Positions 10,445 through 22,375 of a DNA stretch of 64,000 nt are shown here, piece by piece. Within the stretch, counting starts at the first letter, position 1. Every line of letters begins with the position of its first letter. The notes beneath the pieces are model-generated. The model worked only from the letters and a program-made list of their open reading frames with translations. It was not told the origin of the DNA and made no database searches. A program made the position numbers and the translations under genes. Origin of the DNA: Argopecten irradians (taxonomy: Eukaryota; Mollusca; Bivalvia; Pectinida; Pectinidae); assembly GCF_041381155.1 (NCBI RefSeq), contig NC_091134.1, forward strand, positions 7,701,255 to 7,765,254, read 5' to 3'.

Positions 10445-11330
10445 ATGGACAAAGCATTGCCAGCATTTCCGTCGTTCGAAGCGGACAACGACAGAAACAA
10501 TGCGGGAACAAAGTGGGACAAATCGATTAGGCGTCTGCAGATTTTTTTCTCGCAATGAAGATAGATATCAATGATCACGACGACGATGCCAGGTGTCGAG
10601 CACTGCTATTGCACTACGCAGGTGAGTGCGTATATGGTATCTACCAAGCAGAAAAGGGCGAAACTGAACCAAATTACGCCGCTACCAAACAAGTACTAGA
10701 AAGGTATTTTAAGCCAAAGAAAAACACTCAAATGTCTATATATCTATTTAGAAGCTGTAAGCAGCGTTAGGGACAAACCTTAGACGAATACGTCACCGAA
10801 CTGAGAAAATTGGCAAAAGATTGTGAATTTGTAGACGTAAACAAGGAAATATTGTCGCAAATTATCCAACATTGCAAGTCAAACAGATTACGGCGAAGGG
10901 CATTAAGGGAACCAGACAAAACGTTAGACGATATAATGACGTTAGATAGAACACTTGAACTATTCGAGATACAAGCATATGTAATGGAAAGGGACAGTAC
11001 TAGCTCAGTTAACAAGATAGATAAAACACCACACAAGCCGATTAAAGGGAAGCAACTCCAACGGAACGGCCTAAACACAAAAGTGTGGGCGGTAACCCTC
11101 AACAATGTAGGAACTGTGGCGGTCGATTTCCACATGAAGGTATATGTCCAGCGAAAGGAAAAAGGTGTCATTTCTGCCAGAAAGCCAACCATTTTCAGAA
11201 AGTTTGTCGGGCTAGGAGAAATAGTCGTCAAAAGGAAAAGAGAAAGGTTAGAACTGTTACTTCTCAACCCCCACAGTACTCCAGCAGTGATGAAAATGAT
11301 GATGATGACTACTGTGAAGTCGTCAGCTGA
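10445..11330 (+). pseudogene. Gag of Gypsy element B with two zinc knuckles
   Basis: The translation starts MDKALPAFPSFEADND and carries a gag-type helical region (ERYFKPKKNTQMSIYLFRSC, LDEYVTELRKLAKDC). It ends in a nucleocapsid with two cysteine motifs, CRNCGGRFPHEGICPAKGKRC and the canonical CCHC finger CHFCQKANHFQKVC (Cx2Cx4Hx4C) near 11180-11220, followed by a basic RRNSRQKEKRK tail. Gag forms the particle and packages the RNA. Fossil. Confidence 0.8.
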
Positions 11331-11339
11331 CTGAGAAAT

Positions 11340-11600
11340 TTCCCATACGCAGTATCAACAATGACAAGATACCCAACACAACAATACAGATTGAAAGCAA
11401 ACCAATATGTGTGCTGGTAGATACAGGTTCCTCAGAGAATATCTTAGACGAATCAGCTTATCAGATAATTGGTAAACCATTTACCAGAAAGACACGGAAT
11501 ACATTGACGGAGAAAATCCACTTCAAGTTCTCGGATAATGTGACCTAGAGGTAGAGACTAAGAAAAAGTTTGATACACTGACATTCTACATTGTGAAAGG
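11340..11600 (+). pseudogene. Aspartic protease remnant of Gypsy element B
   Basis: The translated region directly after the zinc knuckles reads PICVLVDTGSSENILDESAY, the retropepsin active-site segment with DTGSS, near 11400-11450. The position between gag and pol fits. Fossil. Confidence 0.7.
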
Positions 11601-13275
11601 TAGAGACAAAGGTTCTATATTAGGATATCCATCAGCTACTAAGCTTGATCTTGTCAAAATTGTGAACAGTGTAAGTAATGACAGCAAACCTGAGAACGAA
11701 TTCCCTGAAGTCTTCCAGGGTATAGGAAAACTTAAACGACGACAAGTGAAACTGCACATAGACACTCGCGTCCCGCCAGTCGCACAACGACATAGACGCA
11801 CATCGTTCCATCTTCGCAGCAAAGTAGAAAAGGAAATTGATAAGCTGATTAAGGGTGACATAATTGAGAAGGTAGAAGGGACACCAACCATATCTATGTT
11901 GAGAGCAATAGGTCTAGACGAGGTGAAGGAAGCCACAGCACAGGACCAGACAATGCTGAAAGCTATAGAATTTACAAGAAATGGCAGGTGGCACGAAATA
12001 AAGAATGTAGGCGATCGTGATGATATGGACATTGAGGAGCTAACAGCACTACGAAATGTTAAGGACGAACTTACAGTTAACACTGACAATATATTACTAC
12101 GCGACACTAGAGTTGTCCTACCATCAGTGCTGCGCGATCGAGCAATCAGAATTGCACACGAGGGCCATCAAGGCGTTACAAGGACCAAGTCATTCATTAG
12201 AGCAAAAGTGTGGTTTCCTAATATAGACAAGAGGGTAGAGAGATCCATTCGAGACTGTCTACCATGTCAAACCATGACACCAGAACGCCGGATGGAACCC
12301 CAGAACTTGACGGAGTTACAGGCAGGACCATGGGAACACATTAGCATGGATTTCTGTGGACCATTGGACACAGGAAAATACTTAATTGTCATTATAGACG
12401 AATATTCAAGATATCCAATTGTAGTAATTGTCAAGTCGGTTTCTGCAAACGCCACTTTTCCAGTACTCGACAAAGTCTAAGGGATGTTCGGGATTCCAAC
12501 AATTATAAAGAGTGATAACGGCAGTCCGTTTAATTCGTATGCGTTCAGCCAATATGCAAACCATATGGGATTCATTCATAGACGAATTACACCCCGTTGG
12601 CCACGTGCGAATGCACAGGCCGAGGCTATCAACAAGCCACTAATGAAGACAGTGAGAGCTGCCCGTGTAGAAGGGAAGAACTGGAAACAGGAACTTTTCC
12701 AATTCTTACGTCTGTATCGTACCACACCACATGTTTCAACTGGATTCACACCCTACAGTTTGATGGTTGCTAGAGAGGCAAAGACTCAGCTACCCCAAGT
12801 TAGACGGAAGTCTACAAGGACAAATATATCTACTGATGAACAAGTCAGGAGGAATGACAGTGAGACAAAGTACAAAATGGCACGATATGCTGATGCCAGG
12901 AACAACGCACGAGAAAGTGACCTATCGGTTGGAGATACCGTACTTTGCAAACATGATTTCAAGAAAAACAAAATGGACACTGTATATGATCCGAAACCCC
13001 GTGTTGTAACTGACAAAAAAGGGTCCATGGTGACAGTGTCTGGAAACCTAACGCGCAACACATCCAGGTTCAAGAAGGTCACCTTTACACCTACCAATGT
13101 GGTTGAAAATGAGGAGATAATGGAGGACGTATTGGAGGAGTACTCGCCAGACAAACAGGCTAAGGGTCAACCAGAAACGCGTCAACCAAACACACCGCTT
13201 CCACTACCTGAGCCAGTTATACGGTCTAGACGCAAGAGGAGAACACCTGTGAGATTCAGGGACTATGTTACTTGA
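11593..13275 (+). pseudogene. Pol remnant of Gypsy element B, chiefly integrase
   Basis: The first part reads as the region leading into RT (EFPEVFQGIGKLKRRQVKLH, LIKGDIIEKVEG). Most of the rest is integrase: an HHCC-type zinc region (AHEGHQGVTRTKSFIRAKVW with a DCLPCQ pair), the DDE core (ISMDFCGPLDTGKYLIVII, then IKSDNGSPFNS), and a C-terminal part with PRWPRANAQAEAINKPLMKT and a basic tail. No RT or RNase H catalytic core was recognised. Fossil, more than one break. Confidence 0.85.
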
Positions 13276-13441
13276 TTTAACTGTAAAATAGCTAGTAACT
13301 AGGATGACCTTGCTGTGCATGGGGCATAAATCAATGATAATGGAAAGAGACTATAGTTGAAAAAAAAACCACTACAAAGACTCTGATACAGAGAGATTGG
13401 ATTTTATTAACTTTTAATACTCAAGAGACACTAAAAAAAAT

Positions 13442-13476
<35 letters not shown>

Positions 13477-13539
13477 CAAATACATCATTCTATATTGTCC
13501 ATTTCTCCTGTAAGACATTTTATCTAAATTAGGGAGAGA
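13276..13539 (+). other. 3' untranslated part of element B with poly-A and polypurine tract
   Basis: Non-coding stretch between the integrase end and the 3' LTR. It holds a run of about 31 A at 13443-13473 and ends in agggagaga (13531-13539), in the position of the polypurine tract that primes plus-strand synthesis. Confidence 0.6.
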
Positions 13540-13696
13540 TGTAGTATCCACATCATTCAATTTAAATTCGTTCCGTTATATTATCCGTATGTGTATATTT
13601 CTATTCTGTAAGATTGTTGTAACCGGATGTAAGTCTGTAATAGGCATGCGCCATGGAGTTAGAAAAACCATGCTGTTTCGGAATACACGCTGATCA
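13540..13696 (+). repeat. 3' LTR (partial) of Gypsy element B
   Basis: Starts with TG (tgtagtatccacatc) directly after the polypurine tract and matches the 5' copy from 13561 to 13696 (ends ctgatcat). Past that point the two ends no longer agree; the sequence here becomes unrelated and soon minisatellite-like. Confidence 0.75.
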
Positions 13697-14339
13697 TGCG
13701 AGGAGTAGGGGCTGTCAAGCGCATCCGTGACTGTAGCCGTATCACTGCTGGTACCAGACGGCCGCGGGCGTACCGGATGTCAGTTACTAGACTGTTTCGG
13801 AGCATTCGAATGGCGCGCTGTTGATAATGTAAAAAAGGAACAAAGAAGAGAAATCGTACATAACTTACATCCCTTTGTGTACCCATACTTTACAGCACAT
13901 ATCAATTAAATCTCTGTCTAAAAATGTACTATGCAACATAAATAACTTACATCCCTGACTGTACCCGTACTATACAAAGTATATATCTTACATCCCTGAC
14001 TGTACCCGTACTATAAAACATATATAGAAAAGAAAAGAAATCGTACATAACATGCATCTCTTTGTGTACCCATACTTTTATTACGATGGAAAATTTACAA
14101 TAATACGATTAATAGAAAATTATTTAACTAAAGAGAAATGAAAGTGTTTAGGCAAGATATTCGGTCACATAAAAAAAAACCCAAGGTCAGTTAACTGGAC
14201 AAACACCCTGTTGGTAAACATCCATTACTGATGTATGGACAAATGCATGACAGCATCCTTGATATATGTCAATGCTTGACATATATCAAGACATCCCGGG
14301 AACCAAGAGTACCTGCATAAATAAAAATGACCACACATA
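13697..14339. repeat. Minisatellite-containing spacer between elements B and C
   Basis: Degenerate copies of the ~41-base minisatellite (core acttacatccctgactgta) occur at about 13855-14080, with two flanking variants carrying catctctttgtgtaccc. The remainder, 14080-14339, is AT-rich with a short gatatatgtcaa/ttgacatatatc inverted repeat near 14259-14289. No gene is seen. Confidence 0.6.
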
Positions 14340-14639
14340 TGTGATGAATGGTGGAGAACCAATGTTCAACTCCGGACCTCCTGCAAAGAACACCCGCAGC
14401 CGCACATTTGAATCAGTACTTGGCTTCCCGGGCCAGCTTTTATCTCCGGCGTCAGTGGTTACCGACCAGCCAACCACTCCGCCCCTGAAGCCGCCTCTGA
14501 GGAGCAATTCCACAGGAACCTGACAGCCAGAACCCGCCCCTGTCGCTGCCAGGCAGACATTTCACCTGAACTCTCCTCCAGCTTCGCCACGCCAGGAGAC
14601 AACAGCGTCCGGTAGGCAATCTGTTTTTATTATGCCTTT

Positions 14640-15552
14640 AGGTGCTATTAAACTAGATAAGTTTAAAGGGGATGGGACCCAAAATCCCAGTACTTGGTTA
14701 ACCCATTTGACCACTTGGGCACGTTCTATGACCTTTCTGCAGATAAACAGCGGAATGGTTTTCCGTTCCACTTAGAAGGTCATGCTAGGGTGTGGTATGA
14801 CACCCTACAGCCAGCAGTCCGCCAGGACTGGACGGCCTTACGAAACGCATTTACCAGTTGATTTTAATACGATAATGCGTAGCTAGATGGTACTATTTTT
14901 GAGACCAAGCAACGGTCAGAGGAATGTGTGTTAGATTATCTTACTAGGTTACACTCAGTAACGGCAAATAGAGACCTTTCACAAGAACTGTTGTTAGCTG
15001 TAGCTATGAATGGCCTTAGGCCAGAATTACGTTCGGTAGTTTCAAATAAAGAACCTAAAACTTTAGATGAGTTAAGACATATGACCACTTTAGCAGAAAG
15101 AACGGTTACAAGCCCTATCACTACAGTCAATTCTACCAACCTCCCTGTTGAAGTTCTATTGGCACGTATGGCCACACTAGAAGAAAAACTAGTTCAGTCC
15201 GAAACCATAGCTGCGTTAAATCACACTAATACGTCATCCCAAAGACCTCAAAAACAACATATACATTCAACTCCTCGTCAACATTTCTCCAATCAGTCGT
15301 CTCATTCTTCTCGTCCGTCGTTCGCGTCTCAACCCCCGCGACAACCCCAACAACATAATCCGCGGTATCACAATTCCCCACACCAACGGAACGCGACGCC
15401 TAAACAGCGAAATGCTGACAACAGATTTCCATGCGTAGGATGCGGCGGTAGTTGTACGGATAGGTCACGCTGTCCAGCCATGGGCAAGATTTGTCATTAT
15501 TGCCAGAAACAAAATCGTTTCTCGCGCGTGTGCCGTTCTAGTCAAAACAAAT
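14640..15552 (+). pseudogene. Gag of Gypsy element C
   Basis: The translation contains the start of a retrotransposon gag capsid domain (LDKFKGDGTQNPSTWLTHLT, HLEGHARVWYDTLQP), then ECVLDYLTRLHSVTANRDL and LLLAVAMNGLRPELRSVV. These are followed by a coiled segment, a Gln/His/Pro/Ser-rich linker, and two cysteine motifs ending CHYCQKQNRFSRVC near 15490-15535. Order and composition match Ty3/Gypsy gag. Fossil. Confidence 0.8.
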
Positions 15553-15639
15553 AGGGACACGTTACTGACTGTGGTTCACATGAGCGACCCACAGACAGAA
15601 CTTACAAACAAAAGCCACTCGCAATGAATTCTACAGCCG

Positions 15640-18600
15640 TGGGCAATAAAAAAAATCATACACGTCAAAGTGGTCAGTTTACCTGTCAATGCGCTAGTTG
15701 ATACAGGTGCCGTGATTAGTGTAGTAGCAAAATCCTCCCTTGACAAGACATCCTTTTGTAAATATATAAAGAGTTCTACTAAAATCACATCAGTTTTAGG
15801 AGTAGGCGGTGAATCTCACCCAGTTTTAGGTTAAGGATGTATTCTGCTGAGGGGTCAAAAATTTCTTGTAAATACATTTTTTTTCTTATGACTTTTTTGA
15901 AAGAGGGGTTATTGACAAACAAAAAAATGCAATAAAAAATATATGTTGGTGTGCTTCTTTTTTCTCTATAGCTTCTTGAAAATGCCTACTTATTTAAACT
16001 TTTTTCATCAATTTTCCATGAAAAATTCAATTATGAACAATAATTATTAAAATAAACAAAATATAAGTATCAGGTTAATTTTCTTCTTCTTCAAATTGAT
16101 TCATGACTATGTCATTGACAAAGTTTGAGCAAAAAATTGTAAATGAAAATGCATGTGTTGCCATTTGTTTCTTATTTTCATCCGGGTATGATTGATTATG
16201 TATGGCATGATTTAAATACATTTTTTTAGCATTTAAACTAAAATTTATCCAAATTGTTGTAAATACATCTTCTCCAATTTTTTTCATATGATAAAAGAGA
16301 CCTAAACGAACAAATATTTGAAAAAAAAATAATAGGTTAGTGTTGAAACTTTAGAAATAATGATGAAAAAAGAGAAAACCAAAAAATTACAGAGTTATCT
16401 CCCCTGGCCCGATTTACCAAATACATTGCTATTCATTTGGGGTGCATCCAATTTAATGCAAACATTGCAACAAACATTTTTTATTCTTCCAAAATAGTAA
16501 TAGTATATAGTTAATTAATTTTTTTCAAAATTTATATTGTTTTTCAGATACAAATAGAGGACATCGAGAATCATATATAATAATAAATTTTGCCACTTTT
16601 AACATGACTGACAGAACCACAAAGTACAGGTCTTAGTTATAATATTCATATTTATTTTACATACCTACAATTATGTAAGTATGTTGAATAAATTAATTTA
16701 ATAAAAAATGTCTTTTTTTTTTTTAATTTCACCTATATGTATTTAACATTTTATTGTTTTCACAAGAAGAATGAATGGTGTAATGCCATAACTTTGTAAA
16801 TGTCGGAAAAGAAATATCCATTTTAGATATGATATGTGAATAGTGAATATAAGTTGTAAAAAAAATTATAAATCATTAGAATTCCATTTCACATCTGCTT
16901 CAGACTTCTGTATCCAGTTCATTATTATACATAAATAATTAATCATTGCATGTTTAATTTACTCCGCCTTACAGCTAACAAGTATATACCAGGTATATAT
17001 AAAGAGCCATCAATCATGACACAACAAAAGTGCTAGCAAGAAATTTTGTTGTTGTTGTTATTTTTATATATATATATAATATATAAATTTATATATGTAC
17101 ATTGTATGTGAAAGGTACTATATATTAGAGATTTTGCACCAGAAATTGCCTTCATTGGCATGAATAAGAAATTTAATCTAGACTATTCCTATACATGTGT
17201 AATATGGTTCTGGATCAGTATTAGGTACAGTAGTTTATCTGTAAATTTGAGATCCAAGATTGGAACTCTTGTCTTGTCATGTATTTGTCTGCTCCTCTTA
17301 TATTACACATGTACAGTTCATGTCTATATATCCAACATGAAAGAAGCTAACACAATACTGCATTATTGATTTATTTATTTCATATAATAGAATTTCACCC
17401 GATAACATACACCAGGTATATATGCCTCTTTCACATTATGTGTATGACACATGTCCAAGAAAATTTTACACCATTATGATAAATTAATTGTCAGAGTACC
17501 AAAACTGAAAATGTTTTTGGTCACAGAATTTTCATTTCCTCTTGTACACACATGTTGAACACAAATTTGCTCCTGGAGTGGTTCCTAGTCGAATAATACT
17601 GTGATGTGCCTGCAGCCATTCTGTAACAAAAATATGAGAACATACATGTACAGATGTATAGCATTAGGCCTTTCATGTGTCAAAGAAATATGATTTGTTA
17701 CTTTCATAAATTTTACAACAATATCAGTTCAGAAAAAAACAGAGATGAACAAGTTTTCATTCTTTTCTAATACCCTAACCTAGTATCATTTATAAATCAT
17801 AGACCTGAAATCTGATAAATGAATATTAATGTGTGCACATTGTACATGTGTGGAGGGGCTGATGGGAATATTACCTGAGTGCAATGTACAACATTTTAGC
17901 TATAGAATAAGTGTTTTACACATTGTTAATATATTGCATTTGATAATTGCGTTTATAATTAATGTAATAAAAATGTAAATGTACTTACATTTAGAATGTA
18001 CCTTATTTACTGCCGTCAGTTGGAAGATCTTGCCACTTTGAATAACTTGTTAGCCTAAGACTGTAAGATATTCTGAACAGTGTCAGTCAGTATTACGTAC
18101 TAGTACTTAGAGGCAGTTACGTGAAATCGATGTAAGACAGGGCTCATTTTCCGCAACTGTATCACCAAACACACTGTCGTAAATTATCAGCATGATCCAA
18201 GGACGTATATGAGAAGGATAAGTCACACTGGGTTTTGGGGAAGTCCAAGGCAGGCGCTTTTGTGTTTGTGCACTGACCGTGACGTTGGGCGACGACTGAT
18301 TTTCCTTTGATATCCGCCGGCGCAGCCTTTGATGTAGCTTGCGGGTGCGAGGGTTACCGTCTTACTTTCTGAAGCGGTGCTGTCATTTCATGAGCTGTCG
18401 ATTTTTTTAACGAAAATTTAAGACATATCCCCTAAACATTCCGTCTTTAAAGCAAGTTATAAACGTCGTGGAATTTAATAAACTTTACAATGGTGTTTCG
18501 TTTGACTCGATAAGACAAGTATTTGTTGAGAAAAACGGTTTTTATTCCCGGTTCATAGGCGTCTCGCGTGGTGTTTAGTAATGTAAAGAGACAGACACGA

Positions 18601-19260
18601 ATCCTTCTCACTTATAAATCCTTGGCATGATCATTCTTTCAACATTCCAGGGCAGCTGTCAAGTTTATAATCTTGAGCTCGACTGCCCAACTGCAAGTTG
18701 GTCTGTCCGTCTAGTCACAAGTATTAATTAGTCCTAAAGTTCCACGATAAACTAAATCTTGGTGTTTCATGTTTATCTTTCTTCTAGTGTCACATTACAA
18801 GTGCACTGACTCTATATTATTCTCCTAATGACGGTTGAAAGACGTCACTCTCACCACACACATGAAAACTCGACCGACATTGTTTACATTTCCGGTCATT
18901 GCGCCGATATACGATATGTCGTAAAATGATACTATTCTTCACTAAAACTATAAATAAAAACTTGTGACTTCATGGAAACATCATATTTAGTTTCTTTTTA
19001 ACAGTAAACACCTTAATAACCAAAAATATTTTAAAAATTGGTTTACGTCATAGAAATGTTGCTAAAGAGTTACGTCCCTTTGTTCACGTCAAAATCCTCA
19101 CCAGAAAACTACCTTAAATTGATCTTCCTGTCGCAGTCCACCAAACTTCTTTCACACATCGATTTTATGTTTTACCAAAGGTTCAATATACAATGATATT
19201 AGGACTTGATTTTCTCCAACAACATAAGGCAAACCTTGATTTAGGGTATGCATGTTTAAC
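15640..19260 (+). pseudogene. Aspartic protease of Gypsy element C, split by an inserted element
   Basis: The 5' part (about 15660-15830) reads VNALVDTGAVISVVAKSSL, the retropepsin active-site segment. The 3' part (about 19140-19260) reads MILGLDFLQQHKANLDL, the conserved C-terminal segment of Gypsy proteases. The 3.3 kb between them is a separate DNA element with TTAA at both ends. Beyond it, 19260-19823 carries a linker and a pre-RT segment (FAADMSELGQTSIYKHVIDT). Fossil. Confidence 0.75.
15835..19113. mobile_element. 3.3-kb non-autonomous DNA element flanked by TTAA
   Basis: TTAA occurs at both edges (15831-15834 and 19114-19117). The ends are inverted repeats: ggatgtattctgctgagg at the left and the complement of ggtagttttctggtgagg at the right, 14 of 18 identical. 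TTAA duplication is the mark of piggyBac-type insertion, though the end sequence is not a canonical piggyBac end. The interior is very AT-rich and holds no recognisable transposase or other gene. Coding of element C resumes right after it, which supports the boundaries. Confidence 0.65.
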
Positions 19261-19823
19261 ATTGGGCAACAACAAAGTTACTACTCAATTAATCATCCCA
19301 GGACACGCGAGAGTTACAGCCGATACTATTATACCACCCTTGTCAGTTTGTAATGTTCCGGTGAAATTCAAAGCCTATAAAATTTGGTCTGATGTTTTAC
19401 TAGAACCTACACAGGCACTGCAATCATTCGAAATCATGGGAGCTAAATGTCTCGTAAAGCCTAAGAAACATGCTTTTGCACAGGTTATAAATCCAACATC
19501 ATCCAAAGTTATCATTCCTAGAGAACTTCTCATTGCATCCGTACCAACGGTCAATTCCTCATCACCCCCACTAGACCATCTTCACCACCAACAAACACTT
19601 CCCCTTCATCAACACTGTCATTTGATCTATCTAATTCCGACTTGTCTGTCGATCAAAAGTCACAGTTGTTGACCTTACTACAACAAAATAGGACAGCTTT
19701 TGCAGCAGACATGAGTGAATTAGGGCAAACATCTATCTACAAACATGTCATTGACACAGGTGATGCGTTGCCGGTAAGATCTCGACCGTACCGTACATCA
19801 CCTGTCGTTAAGGGACAGATTCC

Positions 19824-20111
19824 TGACTGTACCCGTAATATACAACATCGATAACTTACATCCCTGACTGTACCCGTACTATACAACATATCTAACTTAC
19901 ATCCATGACTGTAACCGTACTATAACATATATAACTTACATACCTGACTGTACCCGTACTATAAAACATATATAGTTACCTTACATCCCTGACTGTACCC
20001 GTACTATATAAAATATATAACTTACTATCAAAATAATCATATAACTTACAACTCTGACTGTACCCTTTCTATACAAGATATATAACTTACATCCCTGACT
20101 GTACCCGTACT
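19824..20111 (+). repeat. ~41-bp minisatellite array
   Basis: About seven contiguous units with core acttacatccctgactgta followed by cccgtactatacaacatat. Units differ by substitutions and small indels. The array starts exactly where coding of element C stops. Confidence 0.9.
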
Positions 20112-20599
20112 GGCCCTGCAGGTAGGGCATTAGAATAAGGCGGCTAAATTTAGGATCTTCTTTCTAATTGACTTTATCTTTCTTAATGCCTCCTTGGCAC
20201 CGCCTCACATTTGGCCTTGAGTTGAGCGTTCGTACCTGTGAGGAAGGCTCTGGGTTCTGTCCCCTGACCGAGACACACCAAAGTCTATAAAAGTGGTAGT
20301 TTCTGCTTCTGCTTGGCGCTCAGCATACAAGGAGTGGGATGATTGGTTCGCCCGTTGTCAGTATAATGTGACCGATTGAATGTGTTGCTTGGTGTCTTCG
20401 GTGGCATCCTTCAGTGACATAGCACTATAAACATGGCAACAGTTCCCCTATACAAGAGGACACAGCACGAACATACCGCAGTCTCCAAAAACACGCACCT
20501 CGCACTTCACACACGCTACACACTGCATACATGGGAGGCCGTCCTTACATGACACTGGCTGTTAATAGGACGTTAAATTAATCAAACAAACAAACAAAA
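20112..20599 (+). mobile_element. SINE with molluscan V-SINE-like tail, inserted in minisatellite
   Basis: A 488-bp insertion interrupts the minisatellite and is flanked by tgtacccgtact on both sides (20100-20111 and 20600-20611), although the host repeat makes this duplication ambiguous. The 5' part contains a degenerate pol III B-box-like segment (gggttctgtcccc near 20252). The 3' end reads ccgtccttacatgac, then ctggctgttaataggacgt, and ends in (caaa)n. This tail matches that of the V-SINE at 42149-42365, though the 5' half is unrelated. Confidence 0.75.
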
Positions 20600-21035
20600 T
20601 GTACCCGTACTATGAAACGTATATAACTTACATCCCAGACTGTACCCGTACTACACAACATATACAACTTACATCCCTGACTGTACCAGTATTGTCAAAC
20701 GTATATAATTTACATCTCTGACTGTAACCGTACTATATAACATGATTATATAACTTACATTCCTGACGGTACCCGTTCTTTATAACATATTTAGCTTGCA
20801 TCCCTGTCTGTACCCGTACTATACAAAATATATAACCTACATCAATGACTGTAGCCGTGCTATCAAACATATAAATTTGATTATATACCCGCCACGCTTG
20901 TAATAACACAAATTTGAAACAAGGACAGCAAAACGACTAAGACCTTAACAATCGTTTAGACCAATCAGAAAACGGCAAAACTCAAAGTCATATAACAAAA
21001 AGATCTCTGACTGTACCCGTGCTACACAACATATA
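20600..21035 (+). repeat. Minisatellite array, second block, with short spacer
   Basis: Six to seven further ~41-base units up to about 20878, then about 125 bases of unrelated AT-rich sequence and one last unit near 21003-21035. Confidence 0.85.
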
Positions 21036-22130
21036 AGTATTGGTTTATTGGTACATGTACACGTGTGGGGGAAGCGGGTCAAAGTCATGTGTGCCGTAAT
21101 TTTCATTCTCACGAAGCAATAAGAGCATTCAATATTTCATTTTCAATCACACATTACCAACATTTTGAGAATTACAATACGAACAACGTATATGTTTTTA
21201 TTTTACAAGTAGAGACCTGAAAATGATTTTTGGCAGTACTGCTCAAAATCATTTTATATTTATCTACAGCACAGTAAAATATGTGCATACGGTCAGAGCA
21301 TGTCTACAAATGAATTTCACATTTTTGATTACAGTGTTATAAGTAATCATCAATTGATTTCTGCATGTCTGTTTCTAGGTAAATAAAAAGACATACAAAC
21401 AAGAATTTTACAGTGCATATAAAGTCTCATGCATGTTTTTTCGTCTATTTGAATGACTTTAGCGACTTAATTAATCAAATCTGATGATTTTCAATATATA
21501 ACATAGAAAAATATAGCATGTCATTTTCCGCCAAAATATGACACACATAACTTTAAATACATGATCGGTCGGATGGATAAGGTAATTGTATACATGCTGT
21601 TGCACGTAATCATTTTCTTTGCCTTGTACTGGTGTTTATAAGTAGGGTGTTCGGTCTTAATACCATGCCCCTTCACATTTGAACCAGATATTAAAAGAGT
21701 TCTTGCACTGTTGTCATTTTCCAGAATATCTTCGCCTCAATCCATTGATGTCATATATATGCTGTTTATATTGACGTGAATCAGTTGGAATCTGTTTCCC
21801 AGTATCACTGATCACTATTGACATCTGATTGATTGATTAATTGATTGAATTTATTGTTTAATTGATTGAGGATGGTTTCCCAGAATCAATCAATTTATTT
21901 GATTGATGGCTTGCCATTATGGTCTATTGATGGACCGGCGGCCATCTTAATTGGTGGATTACTGTTTCCCAGAATCTATCAATTAATTTGTGTTGCAATT
22001 TTGATTGAATTTGTTTGATGGCGTGCCATTTTGGTCTATTGATGGACCGTGCCGCCATATGTATATATTCATTAAAGCTGTGACCATACATCCAAAATTG
22101 AAATTCTTTGTTGTCTGTGCATCTAATGAT
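21036..22130. other. AT-rich non-coding stretch with a two-copy direct repeat
   Basis: No coding similarity on either strand. At about 21873-21957 and 21965-22057 there is an imperfect direct repeat (tttcccagaatc...tcaat, then gccatt...ggtctattgatggaccg and gccgccat). It is preceded by a gattgattgatt-rich tract at 21825-21870. Its origin is unknown. Confidence 0.6.
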
Positions 22131-22134
22131 AACT

Positions 22135-22375
22135 TACATCCCTGTAACTTACATCACTGACTGTACCCGTGCTGTATGTACGCATGTAACTTACATTCCT
22201 GATTGTACCCGTGCTATACAACATATATAACCTACATCCCTGACTGTAACCGTCACATAAAACATGTATAACTTACATCCCTGACTGTACTCGTGCTGTA
22301 CAACGTATCTAACTTACATCCCTGACTGTACGCGAGCTATACAACATATATAACTTACATCCCTGTTGGCAGACG
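22135..22375 (+). repeat. Minisatellite block at the head of unit 1
   Basis: About six units of the ~41-base minisatellite; the last five are repeated at the heads of unit 2 (25875-26052) and unit 3 (29654-29832). The unit boundary falls inside this block. Confidence 0.9.

Larger units (their letters stand above)
10226..13696 (+). mobile_element. Ty3/Gypsy LTR element B, fossil with LTR remnants
   Basis: Matching LTR segments lie at both ends (10226-10361 and 13561-13696), with about 5 differences in 136 bases by eye. Internal parts: primer-binding site, gag with two CCHC-type zinc knuckles, protease, a short pre-RT piece, integrase, and polypurine tract. An RT/RNase H core was not recognised. 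It is broken, with several breaks. The LTR divergence suggests it is younger than element A, against which its 5' LTR abuts. Family similarity in gag and integrase is to the invertebrate K02A2.6-like Gypsy group. Confidence 0.85.
14340..19823 (+). mobile_element. Ty3/Gypsy element C, fossil, 5' half only
   Basis: Parts: gag with nucleocapsid fingers, protease (its two parts lie either side of an inserted 3.3-kb DNA element), and the spacer leading into RT. RT, RNase H, integrase and both LTRs are not found; the coding similarity stops exactly where a minisatellite array begins near 19823. Broken, with several breaks. It differs in sequence from elements A and B. Confidence 0.8.

Noticed and set aside
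16075-17369. Small ORFs in the TTAA-flanked element
   Set aside because: Very AT-rich, low-complexity translations without motifs.
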